Below the pieces are notes generated by a model. That model had not been told where the DNA came from. It did not search any database and saw only the letters and a list, made by a program, of their open reading frames with translations. Made by a program: the position numbers and the translations under genes. DNA of 51,273 bases, taken from the NCBI RefSeq assembly GCF_015667795.1, contig NZ_JADPEL010000023.1, positions 1 through 51,273 on the forward strand, read 5' to 3'. How positions within the stretch are numbered: position 1 is the first letter of the stretch; the number at the start of each line of letters is the position of its first letter. The stretch is from Clostridium sp. D53t1_180928_C8. Its GTDB lineage: Bacteria; Bacillota; Clostridia; Clostridiales; Clostridiaceae. Positions 18,370 to 26,619 of this stretch are shown here, piece after piece.

Positions 18370-19170
18370 ATGGAAGCTATTAGTGTAAAGAACTTAAGTG
18401 TTGCATATGAAAATAATACTATAATTGAAAATATGAGCTTATCAATACCAAAGGGAGAAATAAGCATAATAATTGGAGCTAATGGATGTGGTAAATCAAC
18501 TTTACTTAAGACAGTAGCAAGAATTAATAAGCCAAAGAATGGTGATATCTTTATAAATGGTAAGAACATAAAGAAAGTTAAAGAAAAGAATATAGCTAAA
18601 GAAGTTGCATTTCTTCCACAAGGACCAGTATGTCCAGATGGACTTACAGTAAGAGAACTTGTTGCTTTTGGAAGATTTCCTCATCAAAAAATGATAGGTG
18701 GACTTACTACTCATGATAATGAGCTTATAGATTGGGCAATAGAAGAAACAGGACTAAGTGAATTTGCAGATAGAGAAGTTGAAAATTTATCAGGTGGACA
18801 AAGACAAAGAGCATGGATTGCAATGACTTTAGCTCAAGAAACAGAAATAATAATGCTTGATGAACCTACTACATACTTAGATATGTCTTATCAATTAGAA
18901 GTTTTAGAGGTGCTTGAAAAGCTTAATAAAGAAAAGCATATTACAGTAGTTATGGTTCTTCATGAACTTAATAATGCTTGTAGATTCGCTCATAACATAA
19001 TTGGACTTAAAAAAGGTAATATTATTTGCCAAGGTAGGCCGGTAGATGTAATTAATAAAGAAAATTTAAAAACAATATATGGAATTAATGCCAATCTTAC
19101 AATAAGTGAAGATGGTAAGTATCCAATATGTATGGAATATGACTTATTCAGGGGGACTAATGAAAAATAA
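18370..19170 (+). CDS. Iron-siderophore ABC transporter ATPase
   Basis: Cytoplasmic ATPase of 266 residues in the FecE/FhuC group. Walker A GANGCGKST near residue 38, Q-loop FLPQGPV, signature LSGGQRQR, Walker B IIMLDEPTTYLD and H-loop VLHELN are all intact. GAAGGAG precedes the ATG, two bases after the second permease. Its end overlaps the MFS gene by 11 bases. Confidence 0.95.
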   Translation: MEAISVKNLSVAYENNTIIENMSLSIPKGEISIIIGANGCGKSTLLKTVARINKPKNGDIFINGKNIKKVKEKNIAKEVAFLPQGPVCPDGLTVRELVAFGRFPHQKMIGGLTTHDNELIDWAIEETGLSEFADREVENLSGGQRQRAWIAMTLAQETEIIMLDEPTTYLDMSYQLEVLEVLEKLNKEKHITVVMVLHELNNACRFAHNIIGLKKGNIICQGRPVDVINKENLKTIYGINANLTISEDGKYPICMEYDLFRGTNEK

Positions 19171-20416
19171 AAATTTTATAATAATAGTTATGGGGCAGAT
19201 TATTTCTCTGTTTGGTAATGCCATTCAAAGATTTAGTATGTCATTATATCTATTAGAATTTACAGGGAGTACAGCTGCTTTTTCTACCATATTAGCAGTA
19301 TCAACTATACCTTATATTATATTTGCACCAATTTCAGGTAGGCTTTCTGATAATGTAAATAGAAAAAAGATAATGGTTTATTTAGATTTAATCTGTTCAG
19401 TATTAATTGGAGGTTATGCATTTATATTATTAAGAGGGCATGATCATGAACTTATAGTTGGAACTGTAATGTTTATATTATCAATATGTGCAACCTTATA
19501 TGGACCAGCAGTTACTTCATCTATTCCACAAATAGTAGAGGAAGAAAAGTTAACTTCTGCAAATGGAATAATAAATCAAGTTGGATCAATTGTAAACTTT
19601 GCAGGGCCAATACTTGCAGGATTACTTTATGGAATATTAGGTATTAAAATTATAGTAATAATAAATGCTATAAGCTTCTTAATATCAGCTATTATGGAAA
19701 TGTTTTTAGATATTCCAGACATAGTTAAAAAAGAAGAATCAATTAGTGATAAAAATAAAAAAGTAATATCTATGGATTTTGTAAAAAAATCATGTGTAGA
19801 TATGAAAGAAAGCTTTGTTTACTTAAAGAAAGAAAAGAAGGTTATATTAGGAATTATAGCTTCTTATGCATTATGTAATATTTTCTTAGTACCAATATTA
19901 TCAATAGTTGCACCATACTTTATAAATGTATTCTTAGGACTTCCATCACAAGTTTTTGGAATAGTAGAAGCAATATGTGTTTTAGGAATGATATTAGGAG
20001 GGCTATGGATAAGTGTAAAACCTAATATGTTTTCTATTAAAAAGGTGCATTATACATGTTTACCTATGATATTTGGTATTATTATTATGTCTACATTAGG
20101 CTTTATAAAATTGAATTCTTATGCTTTAGCAGGAATTTTTGCTTTTGGTGGCTTTGCAATAATGTTATCAATAGCATTATCAAATGTATTAACTTTAACA
20201 TTTATACAAAAACAAATTCCAAGTAATATGTTAGGAAGAGTATCAGCATTTTCAACAGCAGTAGCAACGATAAGTGTTGCACCAGGACAAATATTATTTG
20301 GACAAGTAATAGATATAGGAATACCCATAGGAATAATTCTTTTAGTGTCAGCAATATTTAATATTGGACTTATGTTATTTATTAAATGGAATATACGTAA
20401 TGTAGAAGTTAATTAA
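19160..20416 (+). CDS. MFS transporter in the siderophore operon
   Basis: Twelve-helix major facilitator of 418 residues. The start at 19160 (MKNKNFIIIVMGQ) follows GGGGG and overlaps the ATPase gene by 11 bases; a longer frame from 19106 lies within that gene. The loop after helix 2 has GRLSDNVNRKKIM, the MFS motif A. The resemblance is to the EntS/multidrug (MMR) type of exporter. Position at the end of a siderophore uptake operon suggests export of a siderophore or of the stripped ligand, but there are no biosynthesis genes here. Confidence 0.88.
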   Translation: MKNKNFIIIVMGQIISLFGNAIQRFSMSLYLLEFTGSTAAFSTILAVSTIPYIIFAPISGRLSDNVNRKKIMVYLDLICSVLIGGYAFILLRGHDHELIVGTVMFILSICATLYGPAVTSSIPQIVEEEKLTSANGIINQVGSIVNFAGPILAGLLYGILGIKIIVIINAISFLISAIMEMFLDIPDIVKKEESISDKNKKVISMDFVKKSCVDMKESFVYLKKEKKVILGIIASYALCNIFLVPILSIVAPYFINVFLGLPSQVFGIVEAICVLGMILGGLWISVKPNMFSIKKVHYTCLPMIFGIIIMSTLGFIKLNSYALAGIFAFGGFAIMLSIALSNVLTLTFIQKQIPSNMLGRVSAFSTAVATISVAPGQILFGQVIDIGIPIGIILLVSAIFNIGLMLFIKWNIRNVEVN

Positions 20417-20424
20417 TATAAAAT

Positions 20425-20470
20425 AAAACTACTTTCAATTGATTTTATTTCAAGTGAAAGTAGTTTTTAT
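20425..20470. terminator. Bidirectional terminator between MFS and MATE genes
   Basis: AAAACTACTTTCA (20425-20437) pairs with TGAAAGTAGTTTT (20455-20467), with T-runs available on both strands. It separates convergent genes. Confidence 0.85.
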
Positions 20471-20484
20471 TTTAATAAATTTTA

Positions 20485-21867
20485 TTAAGCATATTTATAT
20501 TTAGATTTATATTTTTTTAGATAAAATATAGATACTATAAGTGATAAAAGTTCAGCAACAGGTACGGATAACCAAACTCCATTTATTCCAATTAGTAATG
20601 GTAATACTAAAACAGATATTACTATAAATACTAAGGTTCTTAGGAAAGATATAATTGCTGATATCTTACCATTAGAAAGAGCTGTAAATAATGCAGATGT
20701 AAAAAGATTTAATCCCATAAATAAAAATGAAATAGAAAAAAGTTTTAAACCTATATTAGATAATTTATATACATTAGTTCCATTGCTTGTGAATATTGAA
20801 ACTAATAAATCAGATTTTAATAATCCAAACATAAATACAAGAATAGATGTAACAATAATTCCTATTAAACTAAGTTTATAAATTTTATGAAGGCGATTAT
20901 TATCTTTTTTTCCATAATTAAAACTTATTAATGGAGAACACCCCATAGAATACCCCATAAAAACAGCTACTAATAATCCTTGAATATAAAGTATTACAGT
21001 AACCGCAGCAACGCCATCTACGCCTATTGACCTCATTAAAATATTATTAAACAATAAAGTTACTATACTAGCGGAAAGAGAAGATACCATCTCAGAAGAA
21101 CCGTTAATACAAGTTTCAGATAAAAGTTTTAAGTTGAAAATCTTAGTTTTTACAATATATAATGAATTTTTACGATTGAATATAAAATATGCTAAGCCTA
21201 AAAGTCCAGGGACAGAATATCCTATACCTGTAGCAATAGCAGCACCTGAAATACCAAAGTTAAGAACTTTTATAAAAACATAATCTAAAATTACATTACT
21301 TACTCCACCTATAATAGTAAAAGTAAGACCTAAATTAGCCTTTCCAATAGTAATAAAAAATGTTTGGAATACTACAGAAAACATAGTTGCAGGCAAAAAT
21401 ATTAAACTTATTACTGCATAGTTAAAGCAATAATTATAAATAGAGTCATTTGCTCCTAAAAACTTTAAAAGTGGATTTATAAATATAAAGCTCAATATAG
21501 AAATAATAACACTTAAAGCTATAGAAATAAAAACTATAGTTGAAAAATCCTTTCTTGCTTCACTTTCTTTTCTTTCCCCCATTTTTTTAGAGATTATGGC
21601 ATTACCACCTGTAGAAAGCATTGTAGATATAGCAATAACAGTCATAATTATTGGAAATACTATATTTATTGCAGATAAAGCATCAGTTCCAACTAATCTT
21701 GAAACAAACATTCCATCTACCATAGTATATAAATTCATAAAGACCATTCCAATAATTGATGGAAGAGAAAATAAAAATAGTGATTTTGCTGTAATTTTTT
21801 TATCTAATGCATTATCAGTATAATTATCTATAGATGTTTCTTGTGATTTTTCCATAGAACAATTCAT
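20485..21867 (-). CDS. MATE-family multidrug efflux protein
   Basis: Membrane exporter of 460 residues with twelve predicted helices in two MatE repeats (about 30-190 and 250-415). The N-terminal half has SLPSIIGMVFMNLYTMVDG and FVSRLVGTDALSA, typical of MepA/DinF-like members; the second half has GYSMGCSPLISFNYG. AAGGAGATG precedes the ATG. It is divergent from a MerR regulator, which suggests drug- or toxin-inducible export powered by Na+ or H+. Confidence 0.92.
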   Translation of the reverse strand: MNCSMEKSQETSIDNYTDNALDKKITAKSLFLFSLPSIIGMVFMNLYTMVDGMFVSRLVGTDALSAINIVFPIIMTVIAISTMLSTGGNAIISKKMGERKESEARKDFSTIVFISIALSVIISILSFIFINPLLKFLGANDSIYNYCFNYAVISLIFLPATMFSVVFQTFFITIGKANLGLTFTIIGGVSNVILDYVFIKVLNFGISGAAIATGIGYSVPGLLGLAYFIFNRKNSLYIVKTKIFNLKLLSETCINGSSEMVSSLSASIVTLLFNNILMRSIGVDGVAAVTVILYIQGLLVAVFMGYSMGCSPLISFNYGKKDNNRLHKIYKLSLIGIIVTSILVFMFGLLKSDLLVSIFTSNGTNVYKLSNIGLKLFSISFLFMGLNLFTSALFTALSNGKISAIISFLRTLVFIVISVLVLPLLIGINGVWLSVPVAELLSLIVSIFYLKKYKSKYKYA

Positions 21868-21903
21868 AAAATCATCTCCTTGTCTATTTAATTATTTAAG
21901 AAT

Positions 21904-21934
21904 ACAATAGAAAATATAAACTATGTTGTTACAA
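21904..21934 (-). promoter_or_regulatory. MerR-type promoter of the MATE gene
   Basis: On the minus strand TTGTAA (21929-21934) and TATTGT (21904-21909) are separated by 19 bp, the over-long spacer characteristic of MerR-activated promoters. An imperfect inverted repeat lies between, ACAATAG (21904-21910) against CTATGT (21921-21926), and GTTGTTACAAC (21925-21935) is a second near-palindrome. Confidence 0.45.
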
Positions 21935-21952
21935 CACAGTCAAGGAGGCGGA

Positions 21953-22750
21953 ATGAAAAAATCATTTTTTACAACAGGACAGTTTGCAGAATTATGTGAA
22001 ACAACAAAAGAGACTCTTAGACATTACAAAAATATAGGACTTTTAAAGCCAGAGGTAAAAGGACAAAATGGGTATCAATATTATTCACAAAGGCAATTAT
22101 ATGATTATTATTTAATAAATACTTTAAAAAATACAGGTTGTTCTTTAAATCAAATAAATAAATATATTAATAATGAAGAAGTTGATTTAAGAGTATTATT
22201 GGAAGATCAATTACAGCAAATATTAATAGAAAAACGGAATATAGAGAAGAGAGAACAGGTTATTAAACAAAGTATTAATAAATATGATTTAATGAAAGGT
22301 TATATAAATTTTAATAGTTGTTATATTAGTGAAGAAGATGATGAATATTTTGTTATAACTGTATTAAAGGATGTTGAATCAAATAGTGAGTGGATGAAAA
22401 GTATCAATAATCATTTAAGATACTGTGAAGAAAATAGACTTAGTATAGAATATCAATTATCATATATGGCAATACTTGCTGAAGAAGAAAGAGATTTTAA
22501 ATATTATATTGCTAGTAAGATTTATTCAAAAGTAGAATGCGAAAGGCTTCATATAAAGGCTAAGGGAAAATATATAAAGTATATACATAAAGGTGAATAT
22601 AAACCAGTAGAAATTTATAATATTATAGAAAAGTATGCTAATGAAAATAATTTAGTTATTGGTAAAAACTCATATGAATCTGAGATTTCTTTATATAGAC
22701 AAGGGTATGAAGAAGATTATGTAACTGAGATTTCTGTAGAAATTATATAG
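21953..22750 (+). CDS. MerR-family regulator (BmrR-like)
   Basis: Activator of 265 residues. The winged helix is at about 6-75, with TTGQFAELCETTKETLRHY and IGLLKPEVKGQNGYQYYS; a coiled-coil dimer helix follows (about 80-120), then a C-terminal GyrI/BmrR-type ligand-binding region. The ATG at 21953 is six bases after AAGGAGG; an upstream ATG at 21923 has no ribosome binding site. Divergent from the MATE exporter, so it probably activates that gene when it binds a hydrophobic cation or similar ligand. Confidence 0.9.
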   Translation: MKKSFFTTGQFAELCETTKETLRHYKNIGLLKPEVKGQNGYQYYSQRQLYDYYLINTLKNTGCSLNQINKYINNEEVDLRVLLEDQLQQILIEKRNIEKREQVIKQSINKYDLMKGYINFNSCYISEEDDEYFVITVLKDVESNSEWMKSINNHLRYCEENRLSIEYQLSYMAILAEEERDFKYYIASKIYSKVECERLHIKAKGKYIKYIHKGEYKPVEIYNIIEKYANENNLVIGKNSYESEISLYRQGYEEDYVTEISVEII

Positions 22751-22768
22751 TTTTTAATATGCCAATAT

Positions 22769-22799
22769 AAAAAAGAGCTGTTTAAAACAGCTCTTTTTT
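22769..22799 (+). terminator. Terminator after the MerR gene
   Basis: Hairpin GAGCTGT-TTAAA-ACAGCTC with flanking A and T runs (22769-22799). Confidence 0.9.
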
Positions 22800-22830
22800 G
22801 TTTCGGATATTTTAGAAAACAGATAGTATT

Positions 22831-22879
22831 AGTTACAAAAAAGTAACTAATTGATAAAAATAGTGTTTTAAATTAAGCT
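22831..22879 (+). promoter_or_regulatory. Redox-island promoter 1 with shared operator (ABC transporter)
   Basis: Operator AGTTAC-N6-GTAACT at 22831-22848, a perfect inverted repeat that extends to 8-bp arms (22829-22850). The -35 TTGATA starts at 22851, exactly 20 bp after the operator start; a 17-bp spacer leads to TAAGCT (22874-22879). The same layout recurs at 25131, 26109 and 28961. A protein bound here would overlap the -35 region and repress. Confidence 0.65.
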
Positions 22880-22916
22880 AAGGTAACAATGAGCAAATAA
22901 AAAGGAAGGTGCACAA

Positions 22917-24353
22917 ATGAAGAAGTTAAGAATAATTTTAATAGCAGTATTTGCAATTTTAACTATAAATATCAGTACGTTTAACGCACTTGCCGATGTA
23001 CAAAAAACTAATAACAAAATTATTAGAGTTGGGTCATCGGGGACTTATTATCCTTTTACTTTTATGGAGGGAAATGAGGTGCAAGGTTTTGAAGTAGATA
23101 TTTGGAATGAAATAGGCAAGAGGCTTAATTATAAAATAGATTATAAGACTGCTTCTTTTAGTGGATTATTTGGAATGTTGGATTCAGATAAAATTGATGT
23201 TATAGCTAATCAAATAACAATAACAGATGAAAGAAAAGAAAAATATTATTTTTCAGATCCATATGTAGAAAGTGGAGCACAAATAATAGTTAAAGAAGGA
23301 AATAGCTTAATAAAATCAATTGATGATTTAAGTGGGAAAAGTGTTGGGGTTGATTTAGGTAGTAATTATGAGAAATTATTAAAAGAAAAAAATATTGGAG
23401 ATAGTATCATTACATATCAAAGTACAGATTCGGAATTTAATGATTTAATTATTGGAAGAATAGATGCTGTTGTTATAGATAAAATATCAGCATTAATAAA
23501 TAAAAATGAAAAAAATTTACCGTTACAATTAGCGGGAGATCCATTTGAAAAAATAGAAAATGCTTTTGTATTTAGAAAAACAGAAGAAAATGAAAAGATT
23601 GTAAGGCAAGTAAATAATGTTTTGACTGATATGAAGGAAGATGGAACATTACAAGAAATATCAAATAAGTGGCTTAGTACTGATGTAACAACTAAAAGTA
23701 ATAATAGTTTTTTTGAAAACTTATTTAAGGGAATTTTATCGGGATTAAAGGTAACTATTTTATTATCAGTAATATCAATGGTAATAGCGTTGATTTTAGG
23801 AATAATTATAGCTGTAGTAAGGTATTTAAAGATATCAATATTAAGCGAAATACTAGCTATATATGTGTCATTTTTTAGAGGAACACCTTTATTAGTACAA
23901 TTATTTTTATTATATTTTGGATTACCTCAAATATTTACTATATTCAAAGGGGTGAATGGTTTTATGGCAACACTTATAGCTTTAGCATTAAATGCATCGG
24001 CATACATATCAGAAGTATTAAGAGGTTCCTTTAATGCTGTAGATAAGGGACAAATGGAAGCTGCTTTATCTATAGGAATGACTAATATGCAGGCTATAAG
24101 AAGAATAATATTACCACAAGTTATGAGAATTTCTATACCGGCTATAGGAAATATTTATATAGATATAGTTAAAGGGTCATCACTTGCATTTACTATAGGA
24201 GTGGCAGAAATGTTAGCAAAGGCACAAATGGTTGCATCTATAAATTATAAATTTTTTGAAAGTTACATAGGGGTGGCGATAGTTTATTGGATATTAATTG
24301 AGATGTTTAATTATATTCAAAGATCAGTTGAAAGAAGGTTATCTGTTTATTAG
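22917..24353 (+). CDS. Amino-acid ABC transporter, fused substrate-binding and permease protein
   Basis: Fusion of 478 residues: signal peptide (about 1-26, cleavage after ALA), a type-3 periplasmic-binding domain (about 35-255, with [13 protein letters not shown] and [14 protein letters not shown]), then a GlnP/HisM-type permease (about 265-475, with [19 protein letters not shown] and [21 protein letters not shown]). GGAAGG precedes the ATG. The ATPase follows 11 bp downstream. Polar amino acid uptake is secure; L-cystine is my inference, because the promoter carries the operator shared with thioredoxin genes. Confidence 0.9.
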   Translation: MKKLRIILIAVFAILTINISTFNALADVQKTNNKIIRVGSSGTYYPFTFMEGNEVQGFEVDIWNEIGKRLNYKIDYKTASFSGLFGMLDSDKIDVIANQITITDERKEKYYFSDPYVESGAQIIVKEGNSLIKSIDDLSGKSVGVDLGSNYEKLLKEKNIGDSIITYQSTDSEFNDLIIGRIDAVVIDKISALINKNEKNLPLQLAGDPFEKIENAFVFRKTEENEKIVRQVNNVLTDMKEDGTLQEISNKWLSTDVTTKSNNSFFENLFKGILSGLKVTILLSVISMVIALILGIIIAVVRYLKISILSEILAIYVSFFRGTPLLVQLFLLYFGLPQIFTIFKGVNGFMATLIALALNASAYISEVLRGSFNAVDKGQMEAALSIGMTNMQAIRRIILPQVMRISIPAIGNIYIDIVKGSSLAFTIGVAEMLAKAQMVASINYKFFESYIGVAIVYWILIEMFNYIQRSVERRLSVY

Positions 24354-24364
24354 GAGGCGTTAAA

Positions 24365-25102
24365 ATGATTTATGCTGAAGGAATTAAGAAAAGTTATGGA
24401 GATTTTGAAGTTTTAAAGGGGATAGATATAGAAGTTAATAAAGGTGAGGTTGTTGCAATAATAGGTCCTTCAGGATCAGGTAAGTCTACTTTTTTAAGAT
24501 GTTTAAATTATTTAGAAGCACCAACAGAAGGTAGTATAAAAATTGATGGGTTTAAAATAGATGCAAATAGTCATTCAAATTTAGATATAAAAAAAATTAG
24601 AGAGAAGTCAGCAATGGTATTTCAAAACTTTAATCTTTTTAATAATAAAACTGTATTAGAAAATATTATGGAAGGACTTATTTTTGTTAAGAAAATAGAG
24701 AAAAATAAGAGTGAGGAAATAGCCCTAAAAATATTAAAAAAAGTAAATATGGATATTAAAAATGATATTTATCCTAAAAATTTATCAGGAGGTCAAAAAC
24801 AAAGGGTTTCTATAGCTAGAGCAATAGCTTTAGAACCAAAGGTTATATTATTTGATGAACCTACATCGGCTTTAGATCCAGAAATGGTATTAGAAGTACT
24901 TAATGTAATTAAGGATTTAGCAAAAGAGAATATAACAATGGTAATTGTTACCCATGAATTATCATTTGCGAGGGAGATAGCTGATAAAGTTATATTTATT
25001 GATAATGGTGTTATTGTAGAACAAGGTACGCCAGAAAAGGTTCTATTAAGGCCTAAAGAAATTAGAACTAAGGAATTCTTAGCAAGTGTAAAGTTCAATT
25101 AA
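24365..25102 (+). CDS. Polar amino-acid ABC transporter ATPase
   Basis: Cytoplasmic ATPase of 245 residues in the GlnQ/TcyC group. Walker [10 protein letters not shown] near residue 33, Q-loop MVFQNFNLF, signature LSGGQKQR, Walker [16 protein letters not shown] and H-loop VTHEL are intact. TAGGAGG precedes the ATG. It partners the fused binding/permease protein just upstream, completing a two-gene transporter. Confidence 0.94.
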   Translation: MIYAEGIKKSYGDFEVLKGIDIEVNKGEVVAIIGPSGSGKSTFLRCLNYLEAPTEGSIKIDGFKIDANSHSNLDIKKIREKSAMVFQNFNLFNNKTVLENIMEGLIFVKKIEKNKSEEIALKILKKVNMDIKNDIYPKNLSGGQKQRVSIARAIALEPKVILFDEPTSALDPEMVLEVLNVIKDLAKENITMVIVTHELSFAREIADKVIFIDNGVIVEQGTPEKVLLRPKEIRTKEFLASVKFN

Positions 25103-25130
25103 AAAATTTCAGGTTACATTTTAGTTTCTA

Positions 25131-25179
25131 AGTAACTTTAAAGTACCTAATTGTAGGAAGTTAATTAGTTATATAAAAT
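25131..25179 (+). promoter_or_regulatory. Redox-island promoter 2 with shared operator (thioredoxin reductase)
   Basis: Operator AGTAAC-N6-GTACCT at 25131-25148, then AA, -35 TTGTAG (25151-25156), 17-bp spacer and -10 TAAAAT (25174-25179). Identical spacing to the other three copies. Confidence 0.7.
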
Positions 25180-25232
25180 GAAAGCAAATCAAGGGAAAAT
25201 AATAAGTAAAGAGAAAAAAGGAGAGTTTAAGT

Positions 25233-26093
25233 ATGAGTGAAAGATATGATATAGCAATAATAGGAAGTGGGCCAGCAGGATTATCAGCGGCACTTAATGC
25301 ACAAATAAGAAAAAAATCATTTATTGTATTTGGAAGCAAAAATTTTAGTTCTAAAATTGGAAAGGCTCCTAAAATAAATAATTATTTAGGGGTTCCAAAT
25401 GCAGATGGTAAAAAGTTATTTGAAGCATTTAATAATCACATAGAAACAAATGGAATTGAAATAACAGAAGAAAGAGTAAATAATGTTTATGCTATGGGAG
25501 ATTATTTTACTATAATGGCCAAGGATAAAACATATGAAGCTAGGTCTGTAATAATAGCAACAGGAGTAGAATTTTCAAGGCCATTACAAGGTGAGGTTGA
25601 ATTTCTAGGAAAGGGTGTTGGATATTGTGCAACATGTGATGCACCATTATATAAGGAAAAGACAGTTGTTATAATAGCTTCAAATGAGGAAGGCGAACAA
25701 GAAGCTAATTTTGTAAATGAAATTGCATCAAAAGTATATTATGTACCTTTATATAAAGGGGAATACCACTTAAATGAAGGTATTGAATTAGTTGAGGAAA
25801 GACCAATGAAAATTGATGGTGATATCCAAGTTAAGAAAGTAGTATTCAAGGATAGGGAAATAGAAACAGATGGAGTGTTTTTATTAAAGGATGCGGTTCC
25901 ACCAGCTCAATTAGTACCAGGACTTGAAGAGGAAGAGGGACATATAAAATGTGATAGATTAATGAGAACTAATATACCAGGATGTTTTGCTGCTGGAGAT
26001 TGTGTTGGAAAGCCATATCAATATATTAAATCAGCTGGAGAGGGAAATATTGCATCATTAAGTGCGACTTCATATTTAGATTCAAAAAAATAA
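25233..26093 (+). CDS. Ferredoxin-flavin type thioredoxin reductase (FFTR-like)
   Basis: Flavoprotein of 286 residues, shorter than NADPH thioredoxin reductases (about 310). FAD motif GSGPAGLSAALNA at 11-23, redox pair C132/C135 in CATCDAP, and C-terminal FAD motif FAAGDCVGKPYQY are intact. The NADPH-binding GGGNSA-type loop is replaced by IASNEEGEQEA and the HRR signature by a stretch reading VPLYKGEYHL, so NADPH use is unlikely. This fits the ferredoxin-dependent flavin thioredoxin reductases described from Clostridium acetobutylicum. GGAG precedes the ATG. It should reduce the thioredoxin encoded next. Confidence 0.82.
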   Translation: MSERYDIAIIGSGPAGLSAALNAQIRKKSFIVFGSKNFSSKIGKAPKINNYLGVPNADGKKLFEAFNNHIETNGIEITEERVNNVYAMGDYFTIMAKDKTYEARSVIIATGVEFSRPLQGEVEFLGKGVGYCATCDAPLYKEKTVVIIASNEEGEQEANFVNEIASKVYYVPLYKGEYHLNEGIELVEERPMKIDGDIQVKKVVFKDREIETDGVFLLKDAVPPAQLVPGLEEEEGHIKCDRLMRTNIPGCFAAGDCVGKPYQYIKSAGEGNIASLSATSYLDSKK

Positions 26094-26108
26094 AGTTAAT
26101 ATTTAAGT

Positions 26109-26157
26109 AGTAACTAAAAAGTGCCTAATTGTTAGAAGATAAATAGGTTGATACAAT
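26109..26157 (+). promoter_or_regulatory. Redox-island promoter 3 with shared operator (thioredoxin)
   Basis: Operator AGTAAC-N6-GTGCCT at 26109-26126, then AA, -35 TTGTTA (26129-26134), 17-bp spacer and -10 TACAAT (26152-26157). This is the best -10 of the four. Confidence 0.72.
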
Positions 26158-26229
26158 GAAGTCAGTTAATAAATGACGCAAAATAATAACGTTAAGTTAA
26201 TAAATTATAAATATTTTGGAGGAATTAAG

Positions 26230-26544
26230 ATGGTAAAGCATATAAATGAAAAAGAATTTAACATGGAAGTATTAAAGCAAGAAGGAGTAGTTGTTGTAGA
26301 TTTCTTTGCAACTTGGTGTGGACCTTGTAAAATGTTAGCTCCTGTATTAGAAGATGTTCAAGAAGAAATGAAGAATGTAAAAATAGTTAAGGTTGATATA
26401 GATGAAAATCCTAATGTAGCAAGTGAGTATAAAGTTAAAAATATACCAACAATAAAAGTATTTAAAAATGGAGAAGAAATTACTACAAATGTGGGGTTCT
26501 TACCTAAGGGTGCTTTAGTAGAAATGATAAATAAATCAATTTAG
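26230..26544 (+). CDS. trxA: Thioredoxin
   Basis: Classical thioredoxin of 104 residues with redox pair C30/C33 in WCGPC, buried Asp in VVDFFATW and cis-Pro in KNIPTIKVF. GGAGGA stands just before the ATG at 26230; an upstream in-frame ATG at 26173 overlaps the promoter transcript start and is rejected. It has its own promoter with the island operator and a terminator after it. Likely substrate of the neighbouring flavin-type reductase. Confidence 0.96.
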   Translation: MVKHINEKEFNMEVLKQEGVVVVDFFATWCGPCKMLAPVLEDVQEEMKNVKIVKVDIDENPNVASEYKVKNIPTIKVFKNGEEITTNVGFLPKGALVEMINKSI

Positions 26545-26555
26545 GTTAGCCTACT

Positions 26556-26598
26556 CCCAGGAGATAAAGAATTATTAATTTTCTCCTGGGGATTTTTT
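26556..26598 (+). terminator. Terminator after trxA
   Basis: CCCAGGAGA (26556-26564) pairs with TCTCCTGGG (26582-26590), followed by GATTTTTTA. No good promoter is seen between it and the next gene, so partial read-through may feed the flavoprotein-HxlR genes. Confidence 0.85.
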
Positions 26599-26619
26599 AT
26601 AATGAGGAGGACAAAAAAT

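Noticed and set aside
22769-22850. CRISPR-like short repeat spacing in the redox island
   Set aside because: The recurring AGTWAC motif is kilobases apart and tied to promoters; there are no regular spacers or cas genes.
24793-25098. 101-residue frame antisense to the ABC ATPase gene
   Set aside because: Opposite strand of the conserved signature and Walker B region; typical shadow frame.
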